NCBI GenBank assembly: GCA_914767885.1
Contig: CAJZBQ010000054.1
Coordinates: forward strand, 847,501-911,500
Direction of reading: 5' to 3'
Source of the DNA: Blepharisma stoltei
Taxonomy: Eukaryota; Ciliophora; Heterotrichea; Heterotrichida; Blepharismidae
Length of the DNA: 64,000 bases
Part shown: positions 14,376 to 26,385 of the stretch, in pieces
Position numbering within the stretch: the first letter of the stretch is position 1
Layout: every line of letters starts with the position of its first letter
Notes under the pieces: generated by a model
What the model was told of the DNA's origin: nothing
Databases searched by the model: none
What the model saw: only the letters and a program-made list of their open reading frames with translations
Program-made: the position numbers and the translations under genes

Positions 14376-15964
14376 CTATAATCATTGAATTCCAAGCTCA
14401 ACTGATGGAAAGTCAACATCATATTGCAAATTTTCTGATAGAGCATCTAGCATTGCTCTATAGTATTCTGCAGCTTTTGTTTTATATTTTAAAGCAAAAA
14501 TCGGTGTTTCTCTCGATATTTTGTAATTTAATAGAAAGTGATGAAACTCTGAGATACATAAAAATGGCCTCAGGGATAAGGCCATTTTCTTGTACTTCAC
14601 CAGCTAGACTTTAGATTGCCCCTACTTGGAATACGGTTAGTTTCCCTAAGCCAAAGAAGGGCTAAGCAAAAGATCTATAGTTTGACATCTCAACGCTGAA
14701 GCTGAAAAGCCAAAGAGAAGACACAGGAAGCATGTGAAACTTCAGTTGTCCATGGCATCAGAGGGTGAATAATGAGCAAGCAAGTCTTCTCAGCAGATCA
14801 AGCGTTTCTAGAAGGTGTCATAAAGCGAATGAATCCCGCATCTGAAAGCCCTGCCCGACCACATAACAATTAGTCTACCTCACAACCTGCAAATTAAGAT
14901 GAAACGCTGAGTTTCCGCCAGCTGACATAAGCTTCAACTACTTAAGAGTTCAAGGTTCAGATTTCCATGATTTGATATTATAGTCTTTTGCATAATTTGC
15001 AAAAGAGGCTTTTTTGCGTTTATTCAAACTCTATGGAAATATAATATCATATGCAGAGCCTGCATATTTGCTTTATTCTATATGTGGAATTTTTATTCAA
15101 TAAGTGGAGTTCGGATCATAGATTAAATGGTGTGGTGAGAAAACCTGCAGCCTGTCGGTTCGTTGAGAAATGTGAACCCGAGTGGGTTTTGCTTGATATA
15201 GTAAAGTGCAAATTTTGGGCTAGCGATGGCATGCTTACAATCAAGTTAAGGTTTTACATCGTAGGAGAAGGTTTGCTGGAGTTAGAAAGGGGACTCCCAG
15301 CAAGGCCAGAGGATGTCGTTTGGCCAATCGAACAAATTCTCTATCATGTACCAGGCGTTGGGTCCTGGGTTTCGATATCTATTTTGGTCTACAACCCGAC
15401 CAGAAAATTCGTTTTCCGAATTTTCTGGAAAGACAATCCCATTGGCACACGGAAATGTGACACAACGTCTCTGACTCTCAGGTAACGAGTGCAACACAGT
15501 GAAAAACTCTGCCGGACTGGCAAGCAAGCAAGTGGTGGAGCGCTACGCAGAGACAGGTAGCGGTTTACGAGCCTGCAAGGGGATTTCTCTATAAGTAATT
15601 TCTTACTTAAATTTTAGATTAATATTTAAAGTTTACCGCTGCAGTGCTAAAGCACCCTTTTGGGCCTAACTAGTGACAGCATCAACTCTATAAGTAATTT
15701 CAGTTAAATTAAGGAGTTCGAATCTACTTTTGGGCATCTCTTTGCAAAATAAGTCAAAGAGTATACTAACTGATCAACAATTAGGTGATTTCCAGCACAT
15801 TGGGAGCATAAAAATATTCCATGGTTTGTAGAAGCATAATCTGCATTTGGAGATCCACAGTCAAAACAATAAAGATTTTCTGAGTCTTGTTGAAGCTTTT
15901 GGAAAACTTCAGAGGTTATTTCAGGTGATTCCATATTTAATTTAAGTATAAGATTTTCTGACAT
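14376..15964 (-). CDS. ArfGAP-like gene, heavily interrupted or broken
   Basis: The first exon (15964 to about 15704) encodes residues with an ArfGAP zinc finger: C-F-D-C-G-S, then 16 residues to LCSQCAGNH, the CxxC-x16-CxxC-x4-H/C spacing of the family. ArfGAPs stimulate GTP hydrolysis on Arf in coat recycling. The arginine finger region after the last Cys is not recognisable, so the call rests on the zinc ligands. Downstream lie two or more repeat insertions. A second coding-looking stretch at 14376-14600 ends KTKAAEYYRAMLDALSENL... and could be its C-terminus; in its first half two frames both look codable, suggesting a frameshift. Whether the gene works is uncertain. Confidence 0.5.
14640..14935. 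repeat. SINE-like repeat fragment
   Basis: GC-richer segment without coding potential. It shares a short block, AAAGCGAATGAATCC, with AAAGCGGATGAATCC in the insertion at 20337-20650, suggesting a common family. Confidence 0.45.
15110..15590 (+). mobile_element. SINE-like retroposon S1c
   Basis: Shares GAAAGGGGACTCCCAGCAA and TTGGCCAATCG with S1a (GAAAGGGGTCTCCCAGCAA, about 10396), in the same order and at similar spacing. About 480 bp, GC-rich relative to flanks, no persistent frame. Confidence 0.7.
15592..15701. repeat. Direct repeat flanking a ~95 bp insert
   Basis: CTCTATAAGTAATTTC occurs near 15591 and again near 15688, bracketing a GC-richer segment (GCTGCAGTGCTAAAGCACCC). This looks like another target duplication of a small retroposon fragment. 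Confidence 0.5.
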
Positions 15965-16269
15965 TTAAGATACTAATAAAATATACCTTATAGTTATTAA
16001 GAGGTTTCATATATGAATTTATACTAATTTTAAGTTTTATTGTTTATAAGCATAAAGATAAAAATTATATTATCATTTTTTGGAGCTATTTTAACAATTT
16101 TCAATCCTAAAAACTCTATTTTTATGTCATGTGACTATAAAGATTTCTTAAAATTTACAAAAACTGCTAAGTTTTATGTTGATATGTGAGCAGCTACTCT
16201 AATATAATATGTATTAAAATGGCACAGCAAACCAGTCATATCATATAAACTAAAATAGCACAGCAAACC

Positions 16270-16690
16270 AACCCATCCTTTTAACTCCTGAAGCTGAATG
16301 CAGAGAGAGGATGGCATTCGAAAAATGTATTTAGCCAGGCTTTACCTGTTTTGTTGAGTACAATTTAGGTTTAGCTGACCGCATACTCAATCCAAATCAG
16401 GGATTTTTTGATAGGGAAATAGCTGAGAGCTGGAAAAGGATCTACTATCAGAGCCAGTCGTTATATTCCTGGCTATTCGGTAATGTTTCCCATTTGAAAC
16501 CAGCAGGACACTCTAGTTTCAGCCAGAAAATCCAACCATATTTAAATTTTCAATGATAGGCAACCTATATGGGCGCGCGCTCTCAATGACACAGCTCTTC
16601 GGATTACTGGGTTATAAGTGTAAGCCCTTTCCTGTGTGCGATTTCATAAAACGCGACTGGAAGAAAGCAGGGAAGCAGTCCTTCAAAATT
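16270..16690 (+). mobile_element. SINE-like retroposon S1d
   Basis: Contains GGCATTCGAAAAATGTAT, matching the S1 head (GCGTTCGGAAATGTGTAT), followed by similar blocks (GAGCTGGAAAAGGATCTACT against GTTGGAAAGGGGTCTCCC). The preceding 60 bp carry a short tandem duplication of GCACAGCAAACCA. No open frame. Confidence 0.65.
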
Positions 16691-16781
16691 ACAGTGGACT
16701 TTTCTATAATAAAATATTTTTAATGTTGATGCTACTGTAATATCATCGATAAAAATAATCTTATTAAATATTTACATATAA

Positions 16782-18400
16782 ATGGAAGAACTCAATAAAC
16801 TTGAGGCTAATATAAAAGAAAATTTGCAAGATATTGATCAAGTTTCCAAATTAACAGAAGTCTTACAAACAGGTGACTACAAATTCCAAGCAAAAGTTGG
16901 CCTTTGCATAGGCCGAGTCCTTGAAGAATATTGGAAAGCTGAAATTTTGCAAGATGAAAGGCTCGTCGGCCTATCAAATTTACTTTGAAAACTTTATGAG
17001 GAAGGCAGCAAAGCAATCTTATCATTTCTTTTAAAATCAGAAGATGATGAAGTAAAAGCGAAATGGGCCTTAAAATTTCTCTCATACATAAAAATTGAGC
17101 TTCTCCACAAAAAAAATCCCAATATCAGAGAACCAGAATTTTTCCAGGCTTTTTTTTTTTTATGAGTCATTTATGCTTTTTATTTTTCGGCAAAAAAAAC
17201 CATTAATTTTTACCAAGAGAAAATAGTGCGGTTAAAGACCTTAAGAAAAAATCTACAGCCAAAAGGCCTACTACATTTTTCTAAGCTTATCAGAAGTCTT
17301 TTAGAGCACCAATTCTTTAATATTTTACGTTATATCATGAAAGAATATCAAGATATAGCCACAGAATCAGCTAAAGTAATCTCATCCCTCGTAAAAGATG
17401 AAGAGTTCGACCTAAACATCATTTATGAATTTTTAAGCCAAATCCCTTCTCCAAGCAAACTCAAAGAAAATGTTTTTTACCCAGAACTGGCACCCCCATC
17501 ATTAGCCAGCAAAAAAAGAAAAAGAAAAGAAAATTTTGACCCAGAGCTGGCTGGACAAAGGATTCTTGTAGATAGTGACTCCTGGGCAATCAGATATAAA
17601 CAATCTATAGGCCAAATATGAAAAGAGCTCACTGATCTTAGCCTAGAAGCGGCAGATATAAAGTTTTTACTGAAAGCTTTATGCAAATATGGGCTGCCGA
17701 ATGTGTCAGATCCACTGATGTTTTCAGATTTTTATTTAAAATCTTTTGATAATGGTGGAAATACTGCAGTTTTAGCACTAAGTGGCTTGTTTATACTGAT
17801 GACAAAGCATGGGCTTGAAGCTAAACAATACTATATGAAGCTTTACCAGCTAATTCGTACACAGTTACAAAAAGGAAAAACTCTTTCCAAAAGCTTTTTG
17901 AAGCTTTTAGAGCTCTCTTTAAGCTCTCCTATGCTCCCATCAAGCTTGATAGGGTCTTTTATCAAAGTCTTATTAAAAGAGTCCTTACTTTCTCCAGTAA
18001 GCACAACTTTGTGGGCTGTAGCTTTTACAGTAAAAAGCTTTAAAATCCACTCAGGACTTTTACCAATGATAAACAATAATCACAAAGAAGACAAATTCAA
18101 TTATGAAGAATTATACCAATCACCAATAATTTATAAATAAAATTATTCCTATATTAAAAACTATTTAATTCAGCCAAATTCAGCATAAACCCTTTATACA
18201 CAAAATCAATAGAAAGCTCCCTCTGGGAATTAATGATACTGAAAAAGCACTACCATCCCAAAATCAGAGAACTCGTCACAGAGTTTGAAAAACCAGTAGA
18301 AAAAATGGCCAGAGTGACTACAGCTGAAGTAATGAACTTAGAAGTCCCTCAGAAAAGACCAAAACTAAACCCAAAGCCATTTAAAGGTATTTTTAACTAA
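16782..18400 (+). CDS. NOC4: Nucleolar complex protein 4 (NOC4/UTP19 family)
   Basis: NOC4 acts with NOP14 in small-subunit (40S) processome maturation and export. The C-terminal CBF/Mak21 domain is clear: FDNGGNTAVLALSGLFILM, then KQYYMKLYQLI, LPSSLIGSFIKVLLK and, after a 74 bp IES, LYTKSIESSLWELMILKKHY, all in family order. The N-terminal 280 residues are helical repeats. TGA encodes Trp in NLL-W-KLYEEG and IGQI-W-KELTD. A poly-T stretch at 17150-17160 leaves an odd hydrophobic patch (FFFLWVIYAFYF) that stays in frame with TGA as Trp; it might instead be a short eliminated piece. Stop TAA at 18398-18400. About 510 residues, as expected. Confidence 0.87.
18112..18185. other. IES (74 bp) in NOC4
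   Basis: TA-to-TA removal turns FNYEEL plus stops into NYEELNPLYTKSIESSLWEL, matching the family's C-terminal signature. The removed part contains in-frame TAA. Confidence 0.82.
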
Positions 18401-18429
18401 TATTCGTTATAAATATTTTTAATCAATAA

Positions 18430-21400
18430 TTAAGATAGATGGAATGCTTCGTGGCCTTCTTTTAGCGCGTATCTAAGTTGATTATTGAAAACTTCATAAG
18501 AAGAGTACTCAGGGATTTTCAAATAATTTTGACATGTCATAACGCTTGGTAAGACATCGTCAGGGTTGGTTCCAGGGACTGTGGGATCTTTTCTGACCAC
18601 AGTAAGTGGAGGGTGTAACGCTTTAAACCCTCCAATAGGGAGCCTTGGACACCCTGTTACAAATTGCAAGAAAAGTCTTCTTTCGTTCATATCGAGGGAA
18701 GTCATGATTTTTATAGGGATTTTTATGAATAAGGGCAGCGGGGAATTTTTTTGAGGATAATTTATAATAATGCTTTATAGATTTATTAAGAGTTTATGGG
18801 ATAGTAAATTTTGGTAAACCTTTGACTTCTTATCATAGCCGTGAGCAGTCACAATAGCTTCTTCTAGAACTGATATGTCCCAGGACTCATTTCCTTTGCC
18901 ACAGATGACGTTTTCTAGTTCCTCAGGCTCAAAAACTTCGAGAGCTTCAACTGGGATTAGTTTTTCTAAGCCTTTTCTGAATGCTTGAGCTTGATAGCTT
19001 TGCATTAATGTATAATGGGCAACTAAAATTTATGCTATTTTTAATCAATTTACCTATAATTTTTTTATTTTCCGTGTTTATTTGTAATTAATTACGAAAT
19101 TTCTATACAAAAATACCAGTAAAATTAAGACTTTATAGTTTATATATTCTTCTAAAGTATCTAAAGTAACAATTTTATCTTTTCCATGAGGCTTTAATTC
19201 AATATCATCATATCCAGGCAAGGTAAAAGACAAATAAAGCTCTTCAATTGGCGTCCCATTTAATGTGATTTCTTTCATTTGGCCTTTTTGATAGTCAGAA
19301 TCTGAGCATTCATGCTGAGCCCATTTCCATTTATTCACGATTTCTTGAAGTTGCAGCATATAGCGGCCAACTCCAGGGTCTACTTGTAAAAGATCAATCA
19401 AAGTTAGCGGCTTTTTCATGACAAGCTTCCAAAAAACAGCTGAAATCGGCAAGTCGATTAATCGATCATCATATAAAGCTTTTGCAACTATATTTAACTA
19501 CACTCAATGCAATTCCTATATATTATGCTTATATTGTTTCCCATTTCTATAAAGGAAATTATCTTATTAATTCTATATCAAACTTAATTACCCCGAAAAT
19601 AATTTCCCAATAAAGTAAAAAGTTTCAGAAATTCTTACCAGATTTTGTGACTGCAAAGGCGCTGGAAATAGTCCGCATTCCTCCCCAGTGTTTCTCCAGA
19701 TATCAAGTTTCCTCAGTTCTTTGCTTGCTAAAGCATAGAACTCAAGCGTCGGGCCAATTCCTGTCCCTTCTTCTCCACTGAAGTCAAATTCAAGCATCCC
19801 GAACTTCAATAAAGCTGAATCACTCAAAACCCTCATCCCAGCCTCAATAATTTGGTCTCTAGGAATCATAGCTTTTTGCCTGAGCATTCTTACTGTAAAG
19901 TTCTTTCCTCTATTTGAATAAAAATATAATGACCTTCCACCTCCGAACCCTATAGCTCTGAATAAGTCATATCTTTGTAAGAAATTAAACAAAAATGTAG
20001 CCTTTTTTGGCAAGTTTTTTACCCAGTCAGGAGCGGTGCCGCCAGCCATTGCTAAGACGTCTGAGACTTGTCGGGCCAAAATAGCTGAAAGTTTGTGGCT
20101 AATGAAAATGTTGTGGGAAAATTGTGTGAAGGAGATAGGGTCTATGGGGAAATAAAACAGTGGAGAGCTTGGGGAGAGAAGCTGATGGATTTTTGAGCTT
20201 AGGGTATGCAAAAATTTAAGCAGTTTTAATGGAGCATATACTTTTTCGTCTTTGTCAGATTGGATGTTGATTGCTGAATTAATAATTTCATCAAGAATAT
20301 TTGTACTTGATGATAAATATGTTGATAATTATATGGAGTAGGTTTGGGTATGACCTTCCTGGCCATAAAGCCTCCAGCACATAATAATTATATCTGGCAA
20401 GGTTTTGCCATTGTCTGCCCTTTTATACTAGAGTTGCAAGGCGAGGAGGAAGTGCGAAGGCTTCGGATATCCAATGGCGTCAGGGGCTGAAGAGGAGAAA
20501 AATGGTGTCGATATTTTTCTTGCTGGGAATTAATCTCAACCGACCCAGCTTTGACCGGCAGTGTCGTAAAGTCACAAAGCGGATGAATCCATGAGAGTCC
20601 TTGGTGGCTGCATTACAAATAAGCAGAAGCCTTTCATTAAGATTAAGATAATAAATATGTTGATTCCTCTTCATTTTGGTCGTTCATTGTATCAAAGCTG
20701 AACTTGATAACAATCCCTTCATTTTCATTAACGTATTTTGAATTTATTTCATAGAGAGTTGTTCTCTTATTCACTTCAGAATCTCCAACTCTCATCACCA
20801 CTCTCATTTTTTTAGGGTCTAAAACACTTTCTTTTCTATGAGAAATGGTCATCGCTTCAATTGGCTGTATATTTTGTGCCTCTGGGTCTTGATCTTGATC
20901 TTGGTCCTGTTCTTGATCTTCTTCTCCTTTATTTTCTTCTGCTTGAAGTCCATCTAAAAACTGTTGGACTTTTTGTCCTTGAATTTCTTTAATTAATTGC
21001 TCATTTCCTTCACTTCTAATTCCCATTTCTTCCAGTGTCGCTGTTAAATCCATTGACTCGCTTAATAATGGGTGTGATGAAAAAGTGTTGAATAAATTTT
21101 TTGACTATATAAAAAACATTTTCTAGTCCAGGAAACCATTTTTTCGGCTAGCCAGAGTTAAAAAAATTATTTATTAATGATAGGAGCAATTTACTGTAAT
21201 TTATATCATACTTATTATATCTACCACTTAATAACTGCTGCATTCTTAAATGCTGCTTAGTCATATTTAACTGCCCTTGGTTAATTCCTCTCATTTCTGC
21301 ACTCGTCCTTTCAAATGAAGCCAAAAATAAATTTAAATTCTGCTGGCTTTTTACTTTTAGTAAAGCTTCACTTATAGTTTCTAACGAATGGTATTGCTCT

Positions 21401-24400
21401 AACTCCCCCCCCCCTCCGTGAGCGAACAAAAAAATTTTGTTCGCTCACGGAGGGGGGTTAATTTTTTTTTTTTAAAAAAAATTTATATATAAATTTTATA
21501 AAAAATATTTTTTTCGAAATTTAAAAAAATCCTAATTTGCAAAATTGGGAAGCAAATATTAATTTAATTTGCAAAATTTATGTTTTAAAACGCAATTTTG
21601 TTTAAAATTAAACAGAATAGCTCTAGATTTCATTATACTAATTATCACTTATATATCCAAATTTTTTTCCATTAAAAATTTTTTTCTATTAAAAAAATTT
21701 TTGTTCACTCACGGAGGGTGGGGTTTTTGGTCAAAAAATGGCGATTTTTCTAATGGTTTTGTTCGCTCACGGAGGGGGGGGGAGTAAGGATAAAGCTAAC
21801 TGTCCGATATTTAAAAATAATTGATGTTTGGCTTCTAATTCAAATTTAGATTCTGAAGAAAGCTGCTCATATCTTTCAGCGTCATATACAAGTGTAACCC
21901 TTGCTCTATTACTTAAAGTCCGCATAGCAGTAAACGAGCTTGATGCCCCATTGGCTTCATAAATTATTGTAGGGAACTGCTGAGTATATCTAATAAATCT
22001 CAGCAACAGCGAGATAAGTCTAGTTAAATTATTTTCGCCTTTTTGATTATTTTTCATAATTGTGACCAAAAATTCGTGGATTCGATGCAAAATGGTTAAC
22101 GAGCTTTTATTTGGGGACAAGTATACTTAAAAATGATGACAGACCACCTGACCTCCTGACACTTTAACTTCAACACCAGCAGGCAACAGCCCAGTGTGGA
22201 GGGGAAGGGCAGAAGAGGCTATAAATCCTTTGTAAATATCGGGCTAGTTTTTTTTTTCGGGCCCTAAGGATCTGATCCTTGGGACTCTGAGTTTTTGACT
22301 CCGAGACTATCATTGGAAAGGGCAGGATCAGCAAGAGCCTGAGATGATGATAAATCCCTCGAACAGGGGCTCAAGAGGTGGCATCTGCCTAATGAGAATT
22401 GTTAGTTTCAACCCAGGTGATGGGCATATAGATTCCAGGAGTCATGAAAGTCAAGATCGGTCGTGCGAGTCCCTTGCCTACGGCGGCGAGTAAGGGTATC
22501 TACCTGGTCCCTCAGGGACGATGAGCATATAAGGGTGGAAATCCCGGCTTACTTTAATTTATTTAATTTGGGGACAAAAACTTCCACAAAGAGTCTAAGA
22601 AGTTTGACTGGTCCAGCTCATGCAGGCTTATCCCTTTATCACTATTAAGCAAGTCAATAAAGCGGCCTAAAAACTGTTTTCCTGACTCCCCTTCAACTGT
22701 TTCTAAATCTCTACCTAGATCTTTCAGCTCTGCCAGCACACTTTGATAATCAGGATTGTCAAATACAGAATGTTTAGTTAAAGCCTCATGAGTCAGGCAC
22801 AAAATTTCTTTTGCAGCCTCCTTTACAGTATCAGGTACATCAGGCTCTGTCATTTTTCTCCTCAAAAGGGGCTCATCTGGCTCAGACTGTGCATCAATTG
22901 TGGCCGATCTTTTTTTCGTCCTATGGGTTTTTTTAATCTCTGCCAAAATTTGTTCGAGGACTTTGGGATCCCTTGACATCCCAGATCTCAATAAAGCTTG
23001 CCTTAAATTCGTAGACGGCGTTGTGGCTAAGATTTCTTGGAATACTTGTACAGGGTATTTTAAGTCTTTTAAAGCGTCTTCTATTTGAAGAGCTCTGATT
23101 TTTGAAATTACGCCTTCTCGGACGAAGTTTTCAGCGACTTGCTGAGGGATTTTGTTATATAAAACGACCACGATGCTTAAGACGCTTTTAATGGCTTCTG
23201 AGTCTTTACAGGACAAAATTTCTGAAATAAATGTGGAAAATTGGACAGGTGTTACATAAGTCTCAACAAAATCATGGTCGGAAAGGGCGAGAATTTTCCC
23301 CATGACGTGAAGAATTAGGTGGCCATTGTTTCGGTTTGTGATTCTTTCGTAAATTGTGAGGATTCTTGGCATTACAACTTCTCCAAGAGATCTCATGAAT
23401 TCGGGATTATTCATATACATATTGACGAGTTCTAAGTCTAGAGGGTCTTGGCTTTCTTTTATAGGGATTAAAACGTCTACAAGTGCTAAGGCTTCCATTG
23501 AGTAGCTTCTGAGTCCTTCATCGTTTTCTTTTTCTCCTATGTCAAGAGCTTCTTTTATCATGCTGACACCGCCGTAGTTGTGGAACATTAATACTAAATT
23601 TGGGGAGGAATCACAGAAAAATCTATAATGGGTTGCAATGAATTAAAGACTATATATTTTAGCATATTTTATTATAGAAAATATCGCTGGAAATAGGTAT
23701 AATTAATTTCAAAACACGACTTTGAAATCCTGTAGCATTTGGCAATAATTCTAATAAATTTTGAAATACACCGTTATCACTATAGATTTCAGCAAATCTT
23801 TTTATCACTTCAGGATCGCCTCCAGAAAGCCGAATAATGCTTTCTGAGATTCCTGAAAAGAAATGCAAGCCAAGCTGGTTCATAGGAAAATATGGATTTC
23901 CTTTGTATTGAAGTAATGTTGAAATTACTGGGACGACAGGCAAAATGTATTCAGTCATTAATTCTTCACTTGCCACCGCTCTTGCAATAATTCCTGCAAT
24001 AGAAAGAATCCTTTTTTGAGTTTCTTGCTCAAAAAAATCCATCATATTAATCATCGCTGAAAACGCCCCTTCTTTCAGCACTGACGTTGAGTTGTCATAA
24101 GATAGCCTTTCTAACGCTTTAATTGCATGCTCAGCCATATCAATGTACTCAAAGCTCATCAATTTCATTGACAAAGCAGCCACTCCTCCAGCATTTGCCA
24201 TCATTGCAATAGAATTAGTCACAGTATCCATGATATGATTGAGTGAAATAATTGCATAAAGACTGATATCTGGAAGATCCCGATGCAGGCATTCTACAAG
24301 AGTCGCTATTGTTTGCTCCATCGGAAATGACGAAAATGATTCTTCAGGCGCTACTGCTAGATGCATTGATAATTGCATAACTGCAGTCAAGACATCCATA

Positions 24401-24540
24401 TCGTCATCAGATTGCATTAAGTTTAACAAGTTTTGGGTATGTTCTGCTAAATTCCCAGGAGCTGAATATAAATTACATTCAAGAGAACCGAATTCAGTTG
24501 TTGCGTATTTTCCTTGTCCTTTGTCAAGCTCTCCTTCCAT
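18430..24540 (-). CDS. TRIP12: HECT E3 ubiquitin ligase, UFD4/TRIP12 type
   Basis: UFD4/TRIP12 ligases build ubiquitin chains on fusion-type and N-degron substrates. The C-terminus is diagnostic: [26 protein letters not shown], the catalytic Cys in [18 protein letters not shown] and the terminal EGHEAFHLS, close to TRIP12. Upstream HECT blocks include [37 protein letters not shown] and [16 protein letters not shown]. The N-terminal half (24540-22563) carries armadillo-like helices. No WWE domain was seen. Eight coding segments are separated by short IESs, a MITE and two SINE-like insertions; nearly all rejoin in frame at TA. The join at about 21053-21148 is unresolved: a 13-nt GT..AG piece and frame changes occur there. 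One gene rather than several is inferred from the domain order. Confidence 0.88.
18712..18801. other. IES (90 bp) in HECT domain, near C-terminus
   Basis: Minus-strand joining at TA gives [20 protein letters not shown], the expected helix before FLQFVTG. Confidence 0.82.
19011..19133. other. IES (123 bp) in HECT domain
   Basis: Removal joins LEEYINY to [14 protein letters not shown], a conserved HECT stretch; the removed part contains a stop after FVINYK. Confidence 0.82.
19489..19599. other. IES (111 bp) in HECT domain
   Basis: Removal restores [21 protein letters not shown], a near-universal HECT motif; without it the frame stops after KLFSG. Confidence 0.88.
20337..20650. mobile_element. 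SINE-like insertion in HECT ligase gene
   Basis: A 314 bp GC-richer insert flanked by a 14-bp direct repeat ATAAATATGTTGAT (20323-20336 and 20651-20664). Removing the insert plus one repeat joins NEEESTYL to [11 protein letters not shown] in frame on the minus strand. The repeat contains TA dinucleotides. Confidence 0.8.
21403..21784. mobile_element. CTCCCCC MITE, copy M4, inside HECT gene
   Basis: A 382 bp element with CTCCCCC/GGGGGAG ends, flanked by TAA on both sides (21400-21402, 21785-21787). The left end forms a snap-back hairpin of CTCCGTGAGCGAACAAAA. TA-to-TA excision joins IGQLALS to [15 protein letters not shown] in frame. It lies opposite in orientation to M1 and M7. Confidence 0.92.
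22122..22563. mobile_element. SINE-like retroposon S2a, inside HECT gene
   Basis: About 440 bp with a 12-bp flanking repeat ATTTGGGGACAA (22109-22120 and 22566-22577). Shares several blocks in order with the copy at 44076-44472, including TTTCAACCCAGGTG-like and AAGTCAAGATYGGT. Strict TA-bounded removal keeps both repeat copies and still stays in frame, predicting LSPN-Y-LSPN in the protein. Confidence 0.82.
23592..23664. other. IES (~73 bp) in armadillo region of HECT ligase
   Basis: Minus-strand TA joining gives [20 protein letters not shown]; several TA choices are possible, so the boundary is approximate. In-frame stops lie inside. Confidence 0.65.
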
Positions 24541-25246
24541 CTTATTATGATTTTATTTGTATGGAAAATTGGATTATTTTGTTATTAAATTTAATTGATG
24601 GGGGGATGATTTTGTAGAGAATGGCTACTTATTAGTGTTGGGGGTAGTGAGGTTAATTTGAGGAGGAATATCTATTGATATCTGATTTTATATAATTTTG
24701 AGAGAGAGATTATTATGTTTTCATATTTCTATACAATAAGGATTGCGGAAGAGTTATGTCAGATGATAACGGGTTTTTGATTGATAAATTTCTTGAAAAG
24801 AGAGAACAGAATTGAATTTTGGTATAATAAACTAGTTTAATTCAATATAGACACAAACTATAAACATTGCTAAATATATATTCATAAGACATTTATGTGC
24901 AAAAATTCTAAACAGAAGCTTTTTTATTGAGAAAATCTTTTTTCTGATTATCAAATTATTCAATATCATTTACGACATTTTGGATTTAAATTAACTGATT
25001 TATCTAATATAAAAATCTGATAGCTCGCCAATCAGCTTCATCATTATAATAACTTTCCTACCACAATTTTTAAGATAGTAAAGCCATATATTTTAATTAA
25101 ATATCTTTCTTATTCTGTGATTAGTTTATATTTTCGTTAAATATAACGAACTCTCTGAATAAATTCTTGCTTACTATTTACACTTTTTTGCATAGATTTC
25201 AGTAGACCTAATTTCACTTCTAAAAATTTATACTTAATTAACAGAA
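24541..25246. other. Intergenic between divergent genes
   Basis: About 700 bp AT-rich DNA separating the start of the HECT ligase (-) from the start of the next gene (+), so it should hold both promoters. No repeat or motif stands out. Confidence 0.5.
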
Positions 25247-26161
25247 ATGAAGCATGAAAATATAAAATTTCAAGGATGCCATTCTGGCATCCAGACCCCA
25301 AATCGAAGTTTTCAGTCAATTAGACTTCGAAATCTTAACGAAGAAAGACTACGCATAAAATCTTTAGATAAAAAAGATCAGCTGCTATCAAAAATCCAAA
25401 GTGCATCCGATATATTTGAAATTGAGCACAGCTGAGCCGGCCTAAAAGAATGCATGATCCACACTCAAAGAAATGGAGATTCTACTCCAAAACTAAAACT
25501 GCCTCTAAGTAAAACTAAAATCCGTGATCTTTCTCCTAACAATACCTCATTGCTCTGCAGCATTGCTATGGCTACTCAGCAAGCTCTTTCTACTATCAAA
25601 TTCTTAGAGAAGAAAAGGACAGAATCAGGAGCAAGGTCAAACGACGTCAGCTTTGAAAAGATTTCAAAAGAAATCAGTGATGACAAAAACATCTGTAACA
25701 ACTCCTTCAACCATTATAAAAGCAATCTTGAAAATGTTAAATATGATTTGACACCTATAAAAGAGTACGATAACTCAAATCTCAGAAAACAATATTCTCC
25801 AATCAATTTTAAAACAAAATCGCCTTTCCAGAGAGCAGTGACAACTACTCAGAAACCTCCGAAAAGTAATAAATTAACTCCGTCTAGCAAGACATCAAGA
25901 GTTATAGATACAAAAATGAAAAATTTGCTGAATACAAGCCAAGACTTCAAAAGGAGACCTTTATCTCCATTTGATGTGAAAACAGATAAAATTTTGAAAA
26001 ATTGCCAGACTAAGATGGAGGATTTGAAATTTGATGAGAAAAAGAAGATAGAAAGAAAAAACAAGCCGAAAAAATTATCAAAAGCGCAAGAATTCAGCCT
26101 TTTAGATAGGCTCCAGCACACAGCTAATGTAACAAGAATACTTGAAAGACTTAATAATTAA
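25247..26161 (+). CDS. Unknown basic, low-complexity protein
   Basis: About 304 residues, one TGA read as Trp (EIEHS-W-AGLKEC). It is rich in Lys, Ser, Thr and Pro, with short patches such as PLSKTKIRDLSPNN and KPPKSNKLTPSSKTSR that look disordered and phosphorylatable, and a lysine-rich helix EKKKIERKNKPKKLSKA before the end LDRLQHTANVTRILERLNN. No known domain recognised. It may be cytoskeletal or regulatory, but there is no direct evidence. Confidence 0.65.
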
Positions 26162-26204
26162 TTTTCCTGCATAAAAATGGGTTTTATAAAAACATAAATT
26201 TAGG

Positions 26205-26379
26205 TATAGGAGTTTTCCCTATATGGCCCGATAAATGCCGTGGGTTCTCCGTGGAATCCCTCTGCTGGTCAAGCCAACTCAGTGCATTGGTTTGACCAAT
26301 TCACTGGTTGGTTCAACCAGCAGAGGGATTCCACGAGAACCCACGGCTCTTATCCGGTCATATAGGGAAAACACCTATA
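26205..26379. mobile_element. Hairpin MITE H1 (TATAGR ends)
   Basis: A 175 bp near-perfect palindrome starting TATAGGAGTTTTCCCTATA and ending in its complement, with about 70-bp arms (GCCGTGGGTTCTC, GGAATCCCTCTGCTGG) around a loop holding TTGGTTTGACCAA. It lies 6 bp before the DHHC start codon. The ends carry TATA, consistent with TA-bounded removal. Confidence 0.85.
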
Positions 26380-26385
26380 GTCACT

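Noticed and set aside
15051-15527. A 144-codon plus-strand and an 81-codon minus-strand open frame
   Set aside because: Both fall inside the S1c repeat; related copies do not keep these frames open.
26205-26379. Transcription terminator or riboswitch hairpin
   Set aside because: Arms of about 70 bp with TA ends, and the same plan inside a LINE and an exon, show a mobile element rather than a regulatory RNA.
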